A DNA stretch of 64,000 nucleotides from a virus, in IMG/VR virus record IMGVR_UViG_3300026382_000006, positions 122,214 through 186,213 of that record. The stretch is one strand, 5' to 3'. Position numbers and translations under genes: made by a program. The notes under the pieces were generated by a model. It was not told the DNA's origin and made no database searches. It worked only from the letters and a program-made list of their open reading frames with translations. This document shows, in pieces, positions 1 through 8,328 of this stretch (positions within the stretch are counted from its first letter, which is position 1; every line of letters starts with the position of its first letter).

Positions 1-2140
1 GTAATTCTTCGGATAATATTAAGTTTGGTTTAACATAATATCCCATGCTGTTTAAAATAATATATAACATATTACAATTATCTTTTACTACTTTCTTAAT
101 ATCTATAATATCCATTATCTCTTTAGGGAAACCTTTATTGTGTAAATTTACTAATGGAAATTTGAATGTCTTAATTTCTGTTTTGTTATATTTTTTCATA
201 AACTCTCTAAACTTATTAGTAAATTCTTGATCTTCTAAACTAGATAACCAATTTTCCATATCTTTTTTACTATTAATTATGGTAGGAATTTTAACAGCCA
301 TATAAGTAGGATCAGGTGCATTACCATATTTATCTGCAAAGACATCTTGCCATAATAAATATTGTAAATAAGGAGATTTATCCATTTCTGCTTTATATGC
401 TGTAGGTTCTTTTATTTTTTCTAATTTTAATACATTAGGGCTACCTGATTTAATTGCTTTAATAATCATTTGTTCTGCTTCTACTACTTGTTTCAAATAT
501 TTTGTTAATGACAATTTTTCGTTTCTAGAGATAGTATCCATAATATCTCTCATCATTTTTTCAGCTAAGTCTCTTACCGGTTGGTAAGCATATGATGCTA
601 TAAGATGCACACCTTTCTTCTCTAGGTCTGGTTCTTTAAATACATTACCCTCTTGTATTCTAACATTAGCGAAATAGTGTTTGGATACATCTGTATTTAC
701 AAATACATCCCAGAAAAATTCATTTTTCATTTGTAAATTCTTAGCTCCCTCGTAACCAATATTCATATTTGCACCTAGTACTTTAATATAATGGTCTATT
801 GCTTGTGTATTAAATGTCATCACTATAGCAGTCAGACCTATTGCTGTAGAATTTATCACAGGTTTACCAAAATACCATTCTATCCAATTTTGATATGTAG
901 CACATGTACTATCTGTATCTGATAACACAATTACTTCTCTTAACATATCTCTTATATATGCTATAGAGATAGGAAATACCTTTGTAACAAATAATGTCTG
1001 TATTAAGTCTTTGTAATTATGAAATACTCTTTGAGCATTTAAACCTGCTTTAGCTAAATCTATTATTACCTCATCTGGTAATTTATCTTCCCCCTCTAAA
1101 ACATATTTTCTACCACGTACTATATCAGCTTTCAGATGTAGTAATAAGTTTATTATCCAATCTTCTAAAGATTTTAAGACTTCTATAGCTTGTTCGACAG
1201 TATTTATTTTTGCTTCTTTAAATAGTATACTATCTAATAACTTCCTTACAAATTCAGGATTAAATTCTCTTAGTTGGTATAAATCATTCACATATGTAAT
1301 AGCTGCTCTTTCTACGGGAGATAATCTTTTCAAAAATTCTAATATTCTATGTTCTCTATAAGTATTTCTCCAGTAATATTTACTAGACTTTAATATTACT
1401 TTATTTAATACTTCTTCAGCTGTAGGATAATATAATTCGTACTTATCCATTATCTGTTTAAAGTTATCCATGTCTATATTTGTTACAATAGCTGTTAAAT
1501 GGTTTAATGTCACATTAGGATCTCTATAATGTCTATTACCTGTAATCATTGATTCAGATATAGCATTACCTATTCCTGATACACATCTTGTAATAGATGT
1601 TAGTGTATAGTGTGCCGATGGATTATATAGTACTGTACCTGCACTAGCATATGCTCCTGATAAACTATTGTTTTTAATTTTCATAGATTTTTGCAATGTA
1701 TTATGATAATTGGATTTTTCTTTATCACCATCCATTTTATACTTAAAAGCCAATTTTTTATGTTTAGATCTTAAGGCAATATTTTCACTAATAAATTCAG
1801 CATGCAGTGATTTCTTCTTTTTACGATTAAAATATACTGTAAAAGATGGTACTAAAATATCATCATTCTGTTTTACATAATTTATATATCCTAATATAGT
1901 TGTATACTGATTATTAATTATTTTACCATCTAATGTTCTTTCCCTATATCTCACTCTAGGATTTCTAATCTGATGTTCTTGTTTTAATTTATTTAAAACA
2001 TTTTTAACTTTCTTTTTTGCTTCTTCTATAGGTAAATGATTTTGTGTTGCTATGTATTTACTAGCTTGCTCTATATAGTGGTTAATAGGATCTATATCGG
2101 TGGTATATTTATCTTTCTCTAATTTAAATACTTCAAACAT
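1..2140 (-). CDS. Family B DNA polymerase, C-terminal palm/thumb part (3' end outside window)
   Basis: This polypeptide carries the C-terminal landmarks of family B DNA polymerases and should copy the phage genome. Reading from ATG at 2140 (AAAGGA upstream) the frame stays open to position 1, giving 713 residues without a stop. Motif B appears near residue 157 (KIKNNSLSGAYAS, compare KxxxNSxYG), motif C near residue 405 (LSDTDST, compare YGDTDS), and a thumb KxY-type signature (SKHYFANV followed by KKGVHL) near residue 520. No 3'-5' exonuclease motifs and no motif A (DxxSLYPS) are seen in the 155 residues before motif B, so this looks like the second half of a polymerase split into two polypeptides. 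The family assignment is firm. That the first half lies elsewhere is inference. Confidence 0.8.
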   Translation of the reverse strand, partial: MFEVFKLEKDKYTTDIDPINHYIEQASKYIATQNHLPIEEAKKKVKNVLNKLKQEHQIRNPRVRYRERTLDGKIINNQYTTILGYINYVKQNDDILVPSFTVYFNRKKKKSLHAEFISENIALRSKHKKLAFKYKMDGDKEKSNYHNTLQKSMKIKNNSLSGAYASAGTVLYNPSAHYTLTSITRCVSGIGNAISESMITGNRHYRDPNVTLNHLTAIVTNIDMDNFKQIMDKYELYYPTAEEVLNKVILKSSKYYWRNTYREHRILEFLKRLSPVERAAITYVNDLYQLREFNPEFVRKLLDSILFKEAKINTVEQAIEVLKSLEDWIINLLLHLKADIVRGRKYVLEGEDKLPDEVIIDLAKAGLNAQRVFHNYKDLIQTLFVTKVFPISIAYIRDMLREVIVLSDTDSTCATYQNWIEWYFGKPVINSTAIGLTAIVMTFNTQAIDHYIKVLGANMNIGYEGAKNLQMKNEFFWDVFVNTDVSKHYFANVRIQEGNVFKEPDLEKKGVHLIASYAYQPVRDLAEKMMRDIMDTISRNEKLSLTKYLKQVVEAEQMIIKAIKSGSPNVLKLEKIKEPTAYKAEMDKSPYLQYLLWQDVFADKYGNAPDPTYMAVKIPTIINSKKDMENWLSSLEDQEFTNKFREFMKKYNKTEIKTFKFPLVNLHNKGFPKEIMDIIDIKKVVKDNCNMLYIILNSMGYYVKPNLILSEEL

Positions 2141-2159
2141 TTTTTTCCTTTATGTCCTT

Positions 2160-2520
2160 TTCTAAAATAATGTTCTTAATGAAAAAATTTTAGACAAATG
2201 CAATATGTATGATAGCAAAAGCTATTAGGACCTTAAATTGTACTGTAGGTACGATATCAAAATACTACTCAAGATTGAGATAGTTGCGATCACTCTACTA
2301 GTATAGCTGTAGCGAGGGGCTATACGACCAGTCAGTACATGCTTTATACCTGTAGTACCTGCCTCCATGAGGTAAGGGCTACAGGTATGGAGTGGTCTGG
2401 ACCATATTAGCTGGTATGGAATCTGGGAGGAGCAGAGGAGCGGGAGTCCCTCGCTGGGCGGAGGGTGGGTAATGCGACAGCATGTAGTACCGAATTATAT
2501 AAATATATAATAATGAGACA
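2160..2520. other. Structured, relatively GC-rich intergenic region, possible noncoding RNA
   Basis: Between two divergent genes lie about 360 bases with no credible reading frame and clearly more G+C than the flanks. Several stems are visible: a 10-bp hairpin ATACCTGTAG/CTACAGGTAT around 2350-2385 with a nested TACCT/AGGTA stem, a 7-bp GTATAGC/GCTATAC hairpin around 2300-2325, and a long-range pairing of GTACATGC (about 2336) with GCATGTAGTAC (about 2480). It also holds a 14-base sequence shared with the 47.4 kb region. Strand and function are unknown. It may be a noncoding RNA or a leader and promoter region for both neighbours. Confidence 0.35.
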
Positions 2521-2543
2521 TATATATAAATAAAGGATGATAT

Positions 2544-3017
2544 ATGAAGAAATTAGTAAAATTATTTATGAATAAATTAAATATTAAAAAAGAAGATAAA
2601 TTAGTAATAAGGACATTAGGAATAGGTAAAGATTATTTAAGTAATGTCTACTTATCCACTACATTAGACTCAGAGTTAAGAAAAGAATTTATAGAGGAAA
2701 ATCGTGATGTAGAAATATTAAATATAGGTAATGAAGATATTACAATAGTTGATTACAAGTTGTATAATAAATGGAGTACAAAACAAAAAGAAAAAAATTG
2801 TAATTGTAGAGAGTATGAAATTAAATTACATAGTAAACTGATAAAAGAATTAATTTTAAATTTGATTAAAAAATTAAATATAGAAATATTAGAAAAGGAA
2901 ATGAAGTATGAAAATAAGTATTTATATTTAAAAGTAAAAAAGAATGAAAATATAGCCATATTTGAGGATGCGTTAAATAAAATATTAGATATGGATAATG
3001 AAAGAGATCAAATCTAG
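2544..3017 (+). CDS. Hypothetical protein, 157 aa
   Basis: I do not recognise this protein. It is lysine- and glutamate-rich, has no membrane segment or signal peptide, and contains a CNC motif near residue 85. The start ATG follows AAAGGATGATAT at normal spacing. It is a lone plus-strand gene facing the minus-strand gene at 3044, and its TAG stop lies inside the shared terminator hairpin. The structured region 2160-2520 is directly upstream and probably contains its promoter. Confidence 0.75.
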   Translation: MKKLVKLFMNKLNIKKEDKLVIRTLGIGKDYLSNVYLSTTLDSELRKEFIEENRDVEILNIGNEDITIVDYKLYNKWSTKQKEKNCNCREYEIKLHSKLIKELILNLIKKLNIEILEKEMKYENKYLYLKVKKNENIAIFEDALNKILDMDNERDQI

Positions 3018-3042
3018 ATAGGATATTAAATCCTATCTAGAT
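3012..3042. terminator. Bidirectional hairpin terminator
   Basis: A perfect 13-bp inverted repeat (ATCTAGATAGGAT and its complement) with a 5-base loop sits between convergent genes. It contains the stop codon of the plus-strand gene. Confidence 0.75.
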
Positions 3043-3043
3043 A

Positions 3044-3406
3044 TTATAATTTAAATTCTGTTGTAATTTCATAATTAGCTATAATGTGTTTAAGACATAA
3101 CTTAGACAATATTTCTTCTAATTCTGAAATAGTTAGATTTATATTTTTTAAGTAAATAAATAATTTTTTATTTTCTATTTTTAGTATTAATTTACCAGGT
3201 ATGTATTTGTATTTATATTTGATAGTGTTTTCTGATACATCTGATACAATTTCATATCCAGTTAAATGTTTGTATAGTGGAATACCGTTTATTTGTCTTT
3301 CTAGAGCTGGTATATGTTTTAATTGTTTTCTGATATGGTAAGTTATATCTTCTATGGACTCACTTATTAGAGAGTCTTCTAGAGTACAAATAGCTGCTAA
3401 AATCAT
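3044..3406 (-). CDS. Hypothetical protein, 120 aa
   Basis: The product is not recognised. It is a soluble-looking mixed alpha/beta protein with no clear motif; the middle is rich in lysine and tyrosine (residues 62-88). The start is supported by AAAGGAGAATAAAA directly before the ATG. It ends two bases after the convergent terminator hairpin and follows the MazG-like gene, separated from it by another hairpin at 3442-3469. Confidence 0.75.
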   Translation of the reverse strand: MILAAICTLEDSLISESIEDITYHIRKQLKHIPALERQINGIPLYKHLTGYEIVSDVSENTIKYKYKYIPGKLILKIENKKLFIYLKNINLTISELEEILSKLCLKHIIANYEITTEFKL

Positions 3407-3441
3407 TTTTATTCTCCTTTAATTTAAAATTTAGATTAATC

Positions 3442-3469
3442 AGTATAGTAGGAAGTTTCCTACTATACT
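3442..3469 (-). terminator. Hairpin at the end of the MazG-like gene
   Basis: A perfect 13-bp inverted repeat with a 2-base loop contains the TAG stop of the gene at 3468. The downstream minus-strand tail is not T-rich, so it may work as an RNA 3' end or processing site rather than a classical intrinsic terminator. Confidence 0.55.
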
Positions 3470-4085
3470 ATTTTTTACCTGCTAGGATTTGTCTTTCTTT
3501 TTCTAGATTCCTATTTAGAGTATTTTCGACAGTAAATTTTTCTGGATATCTAGCTTGTAATTTTTCGATGTTGATTCTACATATAGTAGGTAATTCGAAA
3601 TCTTTTACATCTTTAGGTAAATCTAGATTAATATCGTTTTGTAGTTTAAATTCTACTAATTGGATATTTTGTTTTATATAATCTTTTATAATATTTAAAT
3701 CTAGTTTTTTACCATAGAATAATGTAGCTTTAATAGCAGATATGACTTCACCGCTATCAGTATCAAAATTAGAAAAATCATCAGCGTCTATATCACCTAC
3801 ATACAATTTCTTATAAAATTCATCTACCTCATTTGTGAAATTATCATCGTTTATTGCATCAGTTAAGATTGCAATAAACCATAAAATATCGCCTAACTCT
3901 TCAACACCATTCACATAGTCTTCTGCATTTAAAAATTCCATCCATTCTGACTCTACACCCAAAATAGCATGCAACATTCTATGGTTTAAACCTAATTCGT
4001 TTACAGAATCTTTTAATGGATTTATAGTAGATTCTGTTCTTTTAGCTAATTCGATGTATTGTCTAAATGACATAATGTTTTCCAT
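3468..4085 (-). CDS. MazG-like nucleotide pyrophosphohydrolase
   Basis: Proteins of the all-alpha MazG/dUTPase superfamily hydrolyse nucleoside triphosphates to monophosphates with Mg2+. The metal-binding pattern is visible: E47-x2-E50 in GVESEWMEF, then E63-x2-D66 in VEELGDILWF. The C-terminus has the family-typical block with NIEKLQARYPEKF around residues 170-182 followed by NRNLEKERQIL. At 205 residues it is somewhat longer than a minimal single-domain MazG. A role in nucleotide pool control or in lowering host (p)ppGpp is known for some phage members; here it is inference. The start ATG follows AAAGGATTAAT. Confidence 0.75.
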   Translation of the reverse strand: MENIMSFRQYIELAKRTESTINPLKDSVNELGLNHRMLHAILGVESEWMEFLNAEDYVNGVEELGDILWFIAILTDAINDDNFTNEVDEFYKKLYVGDIDADDFSNFDTDSGEVISAIKATLFYGKKLDLNIIKDYIKQNIQLVEFKLQNDINLDLPKDVKDFELPTICRINIEKLQARYPEKFTVENTLNRNLEKERQILAGKK

Positions 4086-4114
4086 ATTAATCCTTTAAAT
4101 TGGTATTTGCATTT

Positions 4115-4136
4115 GAATAATATATAAATGAAAAAT
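4115..4136 (-). promoter_or_regulatory. Promoter-like A/T motif
   Basis: On the minus strand it reads TTTTTCATTTATATATTATT, lying after the terminator of the upstream gene and about 30 bases before the MazG-like gene. It matches the motif seen before many minus-strand units in this window. Confidence 0.5.
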
Positions 4137-4140
4137 ATTT

Positions 4141-4163
4141 ACTATAGGGACATACCCTATAGT
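4141..4163 (-). terminator. Hairpin terminator overlapping a stop codon
   Basis: A 9-bp stem ACTATAGGG/CCCTATAGT includes the TAG stop of the gene at 4157. The minus-strand tail is A/T-rich. Confidence 0.65.
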
Positions 4164-5110
4164 AAATTTAGATTATCATCTATTACGGTATTTAATACCT
4201 TTTTAATCTCTTTTGTTTTATAAAGAGATTTTTTACCTTCTAATAATTTTCTTATCATACTTCTATTGTTTATTCCTTCATTTATTACTGATAAAACAAT
4301 TGCTAAATAAGTAGGTAAATGTTCAGTCATTGCTAAGGCCAATTCTTTAGCATTTATTGCAAAAAATGTCCTACTTAATGCTTGGACTAACATATCAGCA
4401 GTAATACCTCTAGCTCTTTTACTATCTATTAAGGCACCTATATTATGCGTAAGGTCGGTAATGTATCTACTAGGTATGATTAAATCTTGGTTATAGAGAA
4501 TTCCGTCATCTATATCTGTTAAGTCGCCATTCATTAATCTTCTAGGATAAGGATCAGGTAAAGCATCTATAATATCTTCTTTATCAGTTATTTCACTATC
4601 TTCCATATCCATTGTAAGATAGTGAATCATTGCTAAAACAGTCACTGCTTCTTGTAATTGTTTATCATATGTCATCACTGTTACAATAGTACCTATTATG
4701 TTACCAAATAATAGATTTAATTTATTATTTATACTTAATAGAAAACTGTCATCATTATCTAAAATTAATTTATTAAAAATTAACCTGTTTAACTGTAATT
4801 TACCATTATATTTATCAGCTAGATAATCAGTAACATTTATCATATCGTCTAGATTTTGTCTCATATACAATCTCATATCTACAGCAATAGTAGTTCTATG
4901 TTTATGGTCTTCAAAAATTATTGGATGTTGAAATTCTGGTAAATCTTTTTCTTGTTCATTTTTACCAGTAATTATAACTACCCTAGCTTTATCTTCTTTT
5001 ACTTCATAATTTAAAGGTTCGTTATTATTAATTAAATACGTATTTAAAGATTTTATTATTTTATCTGTATTTATAGATTCGCCTAATGTACCATCATATA
5101 CATTTAACAT
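4157..5110 (-). CDS. Conserved-looking hypothetical protein, 317 aa
   Basis: I do not recognise this protein. It starts with MLNVYDGTLG after a clear TAAGGAGAATAGC site. It looks mostly alpha-helical from about residue 75 on, with a hydrophobic stretch near residues 130-160 (NLLFGNIIGTIVTVMTYD and LQEAVTVLAMIHYL) that is amphipathic rather than clearly membrane-spanning. The acidic segment MEDSEITDKEDIIDALPDP follows. It is the first gene of a group of short genes running toward 3468 and could be a virion or internal head protein, but nothing in the sequence proves this. Confidence 0.75.
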   Translation of the reverse strand: MLNVYDGTLGESINTDKIIKSLNTYLINNNEPLNYEVKEDKARVVIITGKNEQEKDLPEFQHPIIFEDHKHRTTIAVDMRLYMRQNLDDMINVTDYLADKYNGKLQLNRLIFNKLILDNDDSFLLSINNKLNLLFGNIIGTIVTVMTYDKQLQEAVTVLAMIHYLTMDMEDSEITDKEDIIDALPDPYPRRLMNGDLTDIDDGILYNQDLIIPSRYITDLTHNIGALIDSKRARGITADMLVQALSRTFFAINAKELALAMTEHLPTYLAIVLSVINEGINNRSMIRKLLEGKKSLYKTKEIKKVLNTVIDDNLNLL

Positions 5111-5182
5111 GCTATTCTCCTTAATATATCTTGTTAATATTCAGATTATTACATTATATCTTTAAAGAAAAAAGAAAAAGAG

Positions 5183-5395
5183 TTAAGGAAGTGTTAATTC
5201 TACTTCCTCACTTTCATCCCCTCTATGAATTACATACTTATCCATTTTATGTAAGATTTTATATAATTCATTCTCCATTTCTTCTAAATCAGTCACAGCC
5301 TTTTCTAAGATAGAAGCTTCTTTATACATAGAGTTTGCCTCTATATTACCTTTCACAGATAATATATCATCAATAATGTCTCTTAATTTTTTCAT
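5183..5395 (-). CDS. Small helical protein, 70 aa
   Basis: The product is not recognised. It is short, charged and almost entirely predicted helix (about residues 5-55, ending in MENELYKILHKMDKY), so a coiled-coil partner or assembly factor is possible. The start follows AAAAGGAGACAAG. It lies downstream of the genes for the 118-, 119- and 604-residue proteins in the same direction, and a good intrinsic terminator follows at 5186-5208. Confidence 0.7.
   Translation of the reverse strand: MKKLRDIIDDILSVKGNIEANSMYKEASILEKAVTDLEEMENELYKILHKMDKYVIHRGDESEEVELTLP
5186..5208 (-). terminator. Intrinsic terminator
   Basis: The stem AGGAAGT/ACTTCCT is followed on the minus strand by a strongly T-rich tail (CTCTTTTTCTTTTTTC). 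It overlaps the end of the 70-residue gene and closes the 604-residue-protein cluster. Confidence 0.65.
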
Positions 5396-5406
5396 CTTGT
5401 CTCCTT

Positions 5407-5763
5407 TTATTCATAGTCTCCAAACAACTCATCTTGCAATTGAATAACTTTATCTTCAATATTACTAAATCTTTTACATATATATTTATCTATGGAATAC
5501 ATTCCATGTTCAATAGTGAAGATAATGCTGCCATTGAGTTCTATCTCATAAATAAACTTCACAGAACCTTCATATTTTTGATTTATTTTTGCTTTTATCA
5601 TCCTTTTAAGTTCATCATTCGACATTACTGAAAAATCATCAACAAACATCTCGGCGCCATTACTACTAACATTTGTGACAAGAAATAAGTCTTTATTAGC
5701 TAATACATTTAAGACATTTTCTGGAATTCTATTTTCGTCCCTGATTTCTATTTTTATAGGCAT
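5407..5763 (-). CDS. Hypothetical protein, 118 aa
   Basis: I cannot name this protein. It is a mixed alpha/beta, acidic protein with no membrane segment; the N-terminus reads MPIKIEIRDENRIPENVLN and a beta-rich core follows (SVKFIYEIELNGSIIFTIEHGM). The start follows AGAAGGAGTCTATC. It is third in the short cluster behind the gene for the abundant-type 604-residue protein and is probably co-transcribed with it, though a hairpin at 6204-6219 would attenuate that. Confidence 0.7.
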   Translation of the reverse strand: MPIKIEIRDENRIPENVLNVLANKDLFLVTNVSSNGAEMFVDDFSVMSNDELKRMIKAKINQKYEGSVKFIYEIELNGSIIFTIEHGMYSIDKYICKRFSNIEDKVIQLQDELFGDYE

Positions 5764-5789
5764 GATAGACTCCTTCTACTTGTTTAAAT

Positions 5790-6149
5790 TTAATCTTCAT
5801 CAGTGCTTACTTCATAACCTTCTAAATCGACTAAATCATTGTCTAGATAACTTATGTTACCAGGATTAGCCACTACAATTGTACCCTTAGCAAATAGCAA
5901 CGGATCGTGTTGATCAGTAGCTACTACAAATTTTTCTTCATTTATTTTATCTATATCCATGTCAATATCTGATTCAGATAGAAAATTTTTAATTCTTTCG
6001 TATTCTTCTTGTAATAATTTTTGTGCATTGTTGTAGGTATCTACAAATTCCAATCTCGCATTACAAGTAGGAGAACTCTCACCTCTATCTTGTTGTAACA
6101 TTAAAACACCGTATACTGGTTCTACTCCGTCAAATGTAGGTTTACTCAT
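5790..6149 (-). CDS. Hypothetical acidic protein, 119 aa
   Basis: The product is not recognised. It is acidic, especially in the middle (SESDIDMDIDKINEE) and at the C-terminus (ending SDIDED-like STDED), and has no cysteine cluster or membrane segment. The start follows AAAGGAGTTCAAA. It is immediately downstream of the 604-residue-protein gene, so it may be a partner or accessory of that protein; this rests on position only. Confidence 0.7.
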   Translation of the reverse strand: MSKPTFDGVEPVYGVLMLQQDRGESSPTCNARLEFVDTYNNAQKLLQEEYERIKNFLSESDIDMDIDKINEEKFVVATDQHDPLLFAKGTIVVANPGNISYLDNDLVDLEGYEVSTDED

Positions 6150-6203
6150 TTTGAACTCCTTTTTTTTATTTTTTATTTGTTTAAAAAGAAAATTTAAGAT
6201 CCA

Positions 6204-6219
6204 GAGGATTAGAATCCTC
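6204..6219 (-). terminator. Intrinsic terminator at the end of the 604-residue-protein gene
   Basis: The stem GAGGATT/AATCCTC with a 2-base loop overlaps the last codons and stop of the gene. The minus-strand tail is T-rich (AAATTTTCTTTTTAAAC). Confidence 0.6.
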
Positions 6220-8023
6220 CGAATCCAAACATACCGACATTAGGTGTATAGTATTGCTGTGGCTGAGCACTATATCCGAAATTGATATTCTGCATTTTTG
6301 CATTACCATATGCAGCAGCAATTGCTTGTAGGTTGTTGTAGTTAGTAAATCCAACTTGACCAATATCAGATTTAGGATTATAACCTGCAGCCATTGCTTT
6401 CTCTACTATTTCAGATACGAATGCTGCGTTTAACGGAATCCTTACTGCTTTACCAGTAATTACCGCATTTGGAATTAGCGCATTAATTACTTCTAGTTTA
6501 AGCAGATATGGATCCATTCCAGTTACTTTACCAGGTACATTACTCATAATCCATTTGAATACTAGATTAATATCATTTGTTTTATCTAGTACAAATGCTA
6601 AATCGATTTCCCTAATATCTCTTTTTGTACCTGTATTATCTACCCATTCACCAACTGGTACTACAATACCATCATTTGCTGCTACTTGTCTGTTTTGAAT
6701 TTGTTGTCCTAATAGTAACTCTGCTGTTTTAACAATTTCATCATTTGCTTTAGCGGCTACACCTGGTACGGCCAACGCAGCAAATGGCGCGAGTGTTCCA
6801 AAGTTAGGACCAAAGTTTTCAATTTCAATAGCAACAATTGGTTGGAATTGTACCATGTTAGTTAGAATTTGATAAACTTTATCATCTGTTAGTTTACCAT
6901 CTTTTAGTTTAATTTTCTTACCATAACCAGATTTGTCTTGGTCCATATTCGCTAGTACATTCAATACACCTAAATCTCTATTAACACCAGTCAATAATCT
7001 TAATAACATACTCGGGTTACTGAATGTTGCACTGTTGATTATACTTAGTAAAGTCATTTCACTAGTTGGTCTACTAGCATGGAACTCGTCTAGGATAATC
7101 ATTGGTGTAAACATCTTTTTAGTAACTCCTGGTGCTACTGCTACATCTTCAGGTAGATACTCCATATAACCTACTACTGTAGATGTTCTCTTTCTAGTGT
7201 CTCTTGGCATAATGCCTTGTACGTTTACATTTGTAACTTTATATAGGTCTAATTCAAAATCAGCTCTGATTGGTTTACCAACAGCATTGATTGTAACACC
7301 ATTATTAATAGCTACATCTAGTTGTAAATAACCGTTTTTACTTCTTAGGTTTTGAACATAGTTAGGTAAATTAATTGGTTTAATAATTCCTTGTTCAAGT
7401 CCTAGTTTAGCTACATTTGCATTATATGCAATTACAGCTGCTGGAACTGCTACGGTTTCTGGATCTTGGTCATATGGCACTACTAGACCTTCAGTTGGTC
7501 TTAAGTCTTTTTCTGTTACACCATATGCGTCTACAATTACTTTATTTACCAATTGTCTTAACATTGGATCTGCAAATGTATCAGCAGCTACATAAATTAA
7601 TGTACTGTTTTTGAATTTAATTTCTTCTAATATATGACTAACTTGTACTGGTTTTCTACCAGTAGCTTCAAGTAGTATTACATGGTAATATACCGCACTG
7701 CTTGCAGCTGATTTTGACGCGAGAATAACATATGAATATGGTAAATCCATAAAATCATTGTTATCTAGTTTAAAGATTCTAGTCTGGATTTCATTACCTG
7801 CTACTCTAGCTGGTTCTTTGAAAAGCTCTTTAGCTTTCTCTGTAAATTTGTTTACATATTCACTACCACTTGTAGTAGTTTTGAATAGTCCAGGTATAAA
7901 GTCATCATCGAATCCCATTGTTCCACCTGTAGCTCCACTAGTAGTACTTCCAGTATCAGTACCACCAAATACTTTTTCTACTTTTTCTTCTATGGTTGCT
8001 TTAGTTTTGTCTTTTAAAGCCAT
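6209..8023 (-). CDS. Abundant-type 604-aa protein: candidate phage-nucleus shell (chimallin-like) or major structural protein
   Basis: The exact family is not recognised. The protein is 604 residues, soluble, with a disordered Gly/Thr/Ser-rich N-terminus (residues 20-37), a conserved-looking core, and a flexible aromatic C-terminus (QPQQYY then GMFGFGGF). Its codons are noticeably richer in G+C than its neighbours and it has a long, structured leader (8024-8328), both expected of a highly expressed gene. Length near 600, unstructured terminal tails and the presence of a PhuZ-type tubulin and phage RNAP in the same genome are what would be expected of chimallin (ChmA), the shell protein of phiKZ-like phage nuclei. 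I cannot confirm homology by eye. The alternative is a major virion protein. The start follows AAAGGAGTACGAA. Confidence 0.45.
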   Translation of the reverse strand: MALKDKTKATIEEKVEKVFGGTDTGSTTSGATGGTMGFDDDFIPGLFKTTTSGSEYVNKFTEKAKELFKEPARVAGNEIQTRIFKLDNNDFMDLPYSYVILASKSAASSAVYYHVILLEATGRKPVQVSHILEEIKFKNSTLIYVAADTFADPMLRQLVNKVIVDAYGVTEKDLRPTEGLVVPYDQDPETVAVPAAVIAYNANVAKLGLEQGIIKPINLPNYVQNLRSKNGYLQLDVAINNGVTINAVGKPIRADFELDLYKVTNVNVQGIMPRDTRKRTSTVVGYMEYLPEDVAVAPGVTKKMFTPMIILDEFHASRPTSEMTLLSIINSATFSNPSMLLRLLTGVNRDLGVLNVLANMDQDKSGYGKKIKLKDGKLTDDKVYQILTNMVQFQPIVAIEIENFGPNFGTLAPFAALAVPGVAAKANDEIVKTAELLLGQQIQNRQVAANDGIVVPVGEWVDNTGTKRDIREIDLAFVLDKTNDINLVFKWIMSNVPGKVTGMDPYLLKLEVINALIPNAVITGKAVRIPLNAAFVSEIVEKAMAAGYNPKSDIGQVGFTNYNNLQAIAAAYGNAKMQNINFGYSAQPQQYYTPNVGMFGFGGF

Positions 8024-8328
8024 TTCGTACTCCTTTAAATATTTTTCTAGATTTCAGATCTGAAATCTCTTACCTTACTAAGAGATTTTTTACAACTTAG
8101 GCGTCAATAACCTTTAACACACCGGCACAGTTTTTTACTCTGTGCCAACTAAATAATATATACCGAAAAAAATTTGAAATTCATCAATTCGGTATATACT
8201 ACCATATACCGCTGAGTCAATTATGACTCAGCATGATAGACTTAACATCTATCATATCAATAATATAGTAATAAAAAAACTTTGATCCAATAATCGGAAT
8301 GGAATGAAAAAGTAAATTATAAGGATAG
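8024..8328. promoter_or_regulatory. Divergent promoter and leader region
   Basis: This 305-base gap separates a minus-strand gene (8023) from a plus-strand gene (8329). It holds, for the minus transcript, an A/T promoter-like motif at 8150-8172 (minus strand CGGTATATATTATTTAG), a hairpin GGCACAG/CTGTGCC at 8124-8146 and a hairpin AATCTCTTA/TAAGAGATT at 8064-8087. For the plus side, TTCGGTATATACTACC lies at about 8188-8203, followed by stems CTGAGTCA/TGACTCAG and GATAGA/TCTATC. The two promoter-like sequences resemble each other in opposite orientation. Confidence 0.5.

Noticed and set aside
2160-2520. Possible third group I intron
   Set aside because: An AATATGGTCC-like sequence resembles an S element, but no convincing P or R element or guide sequence was found, and no exon match exists on either side.
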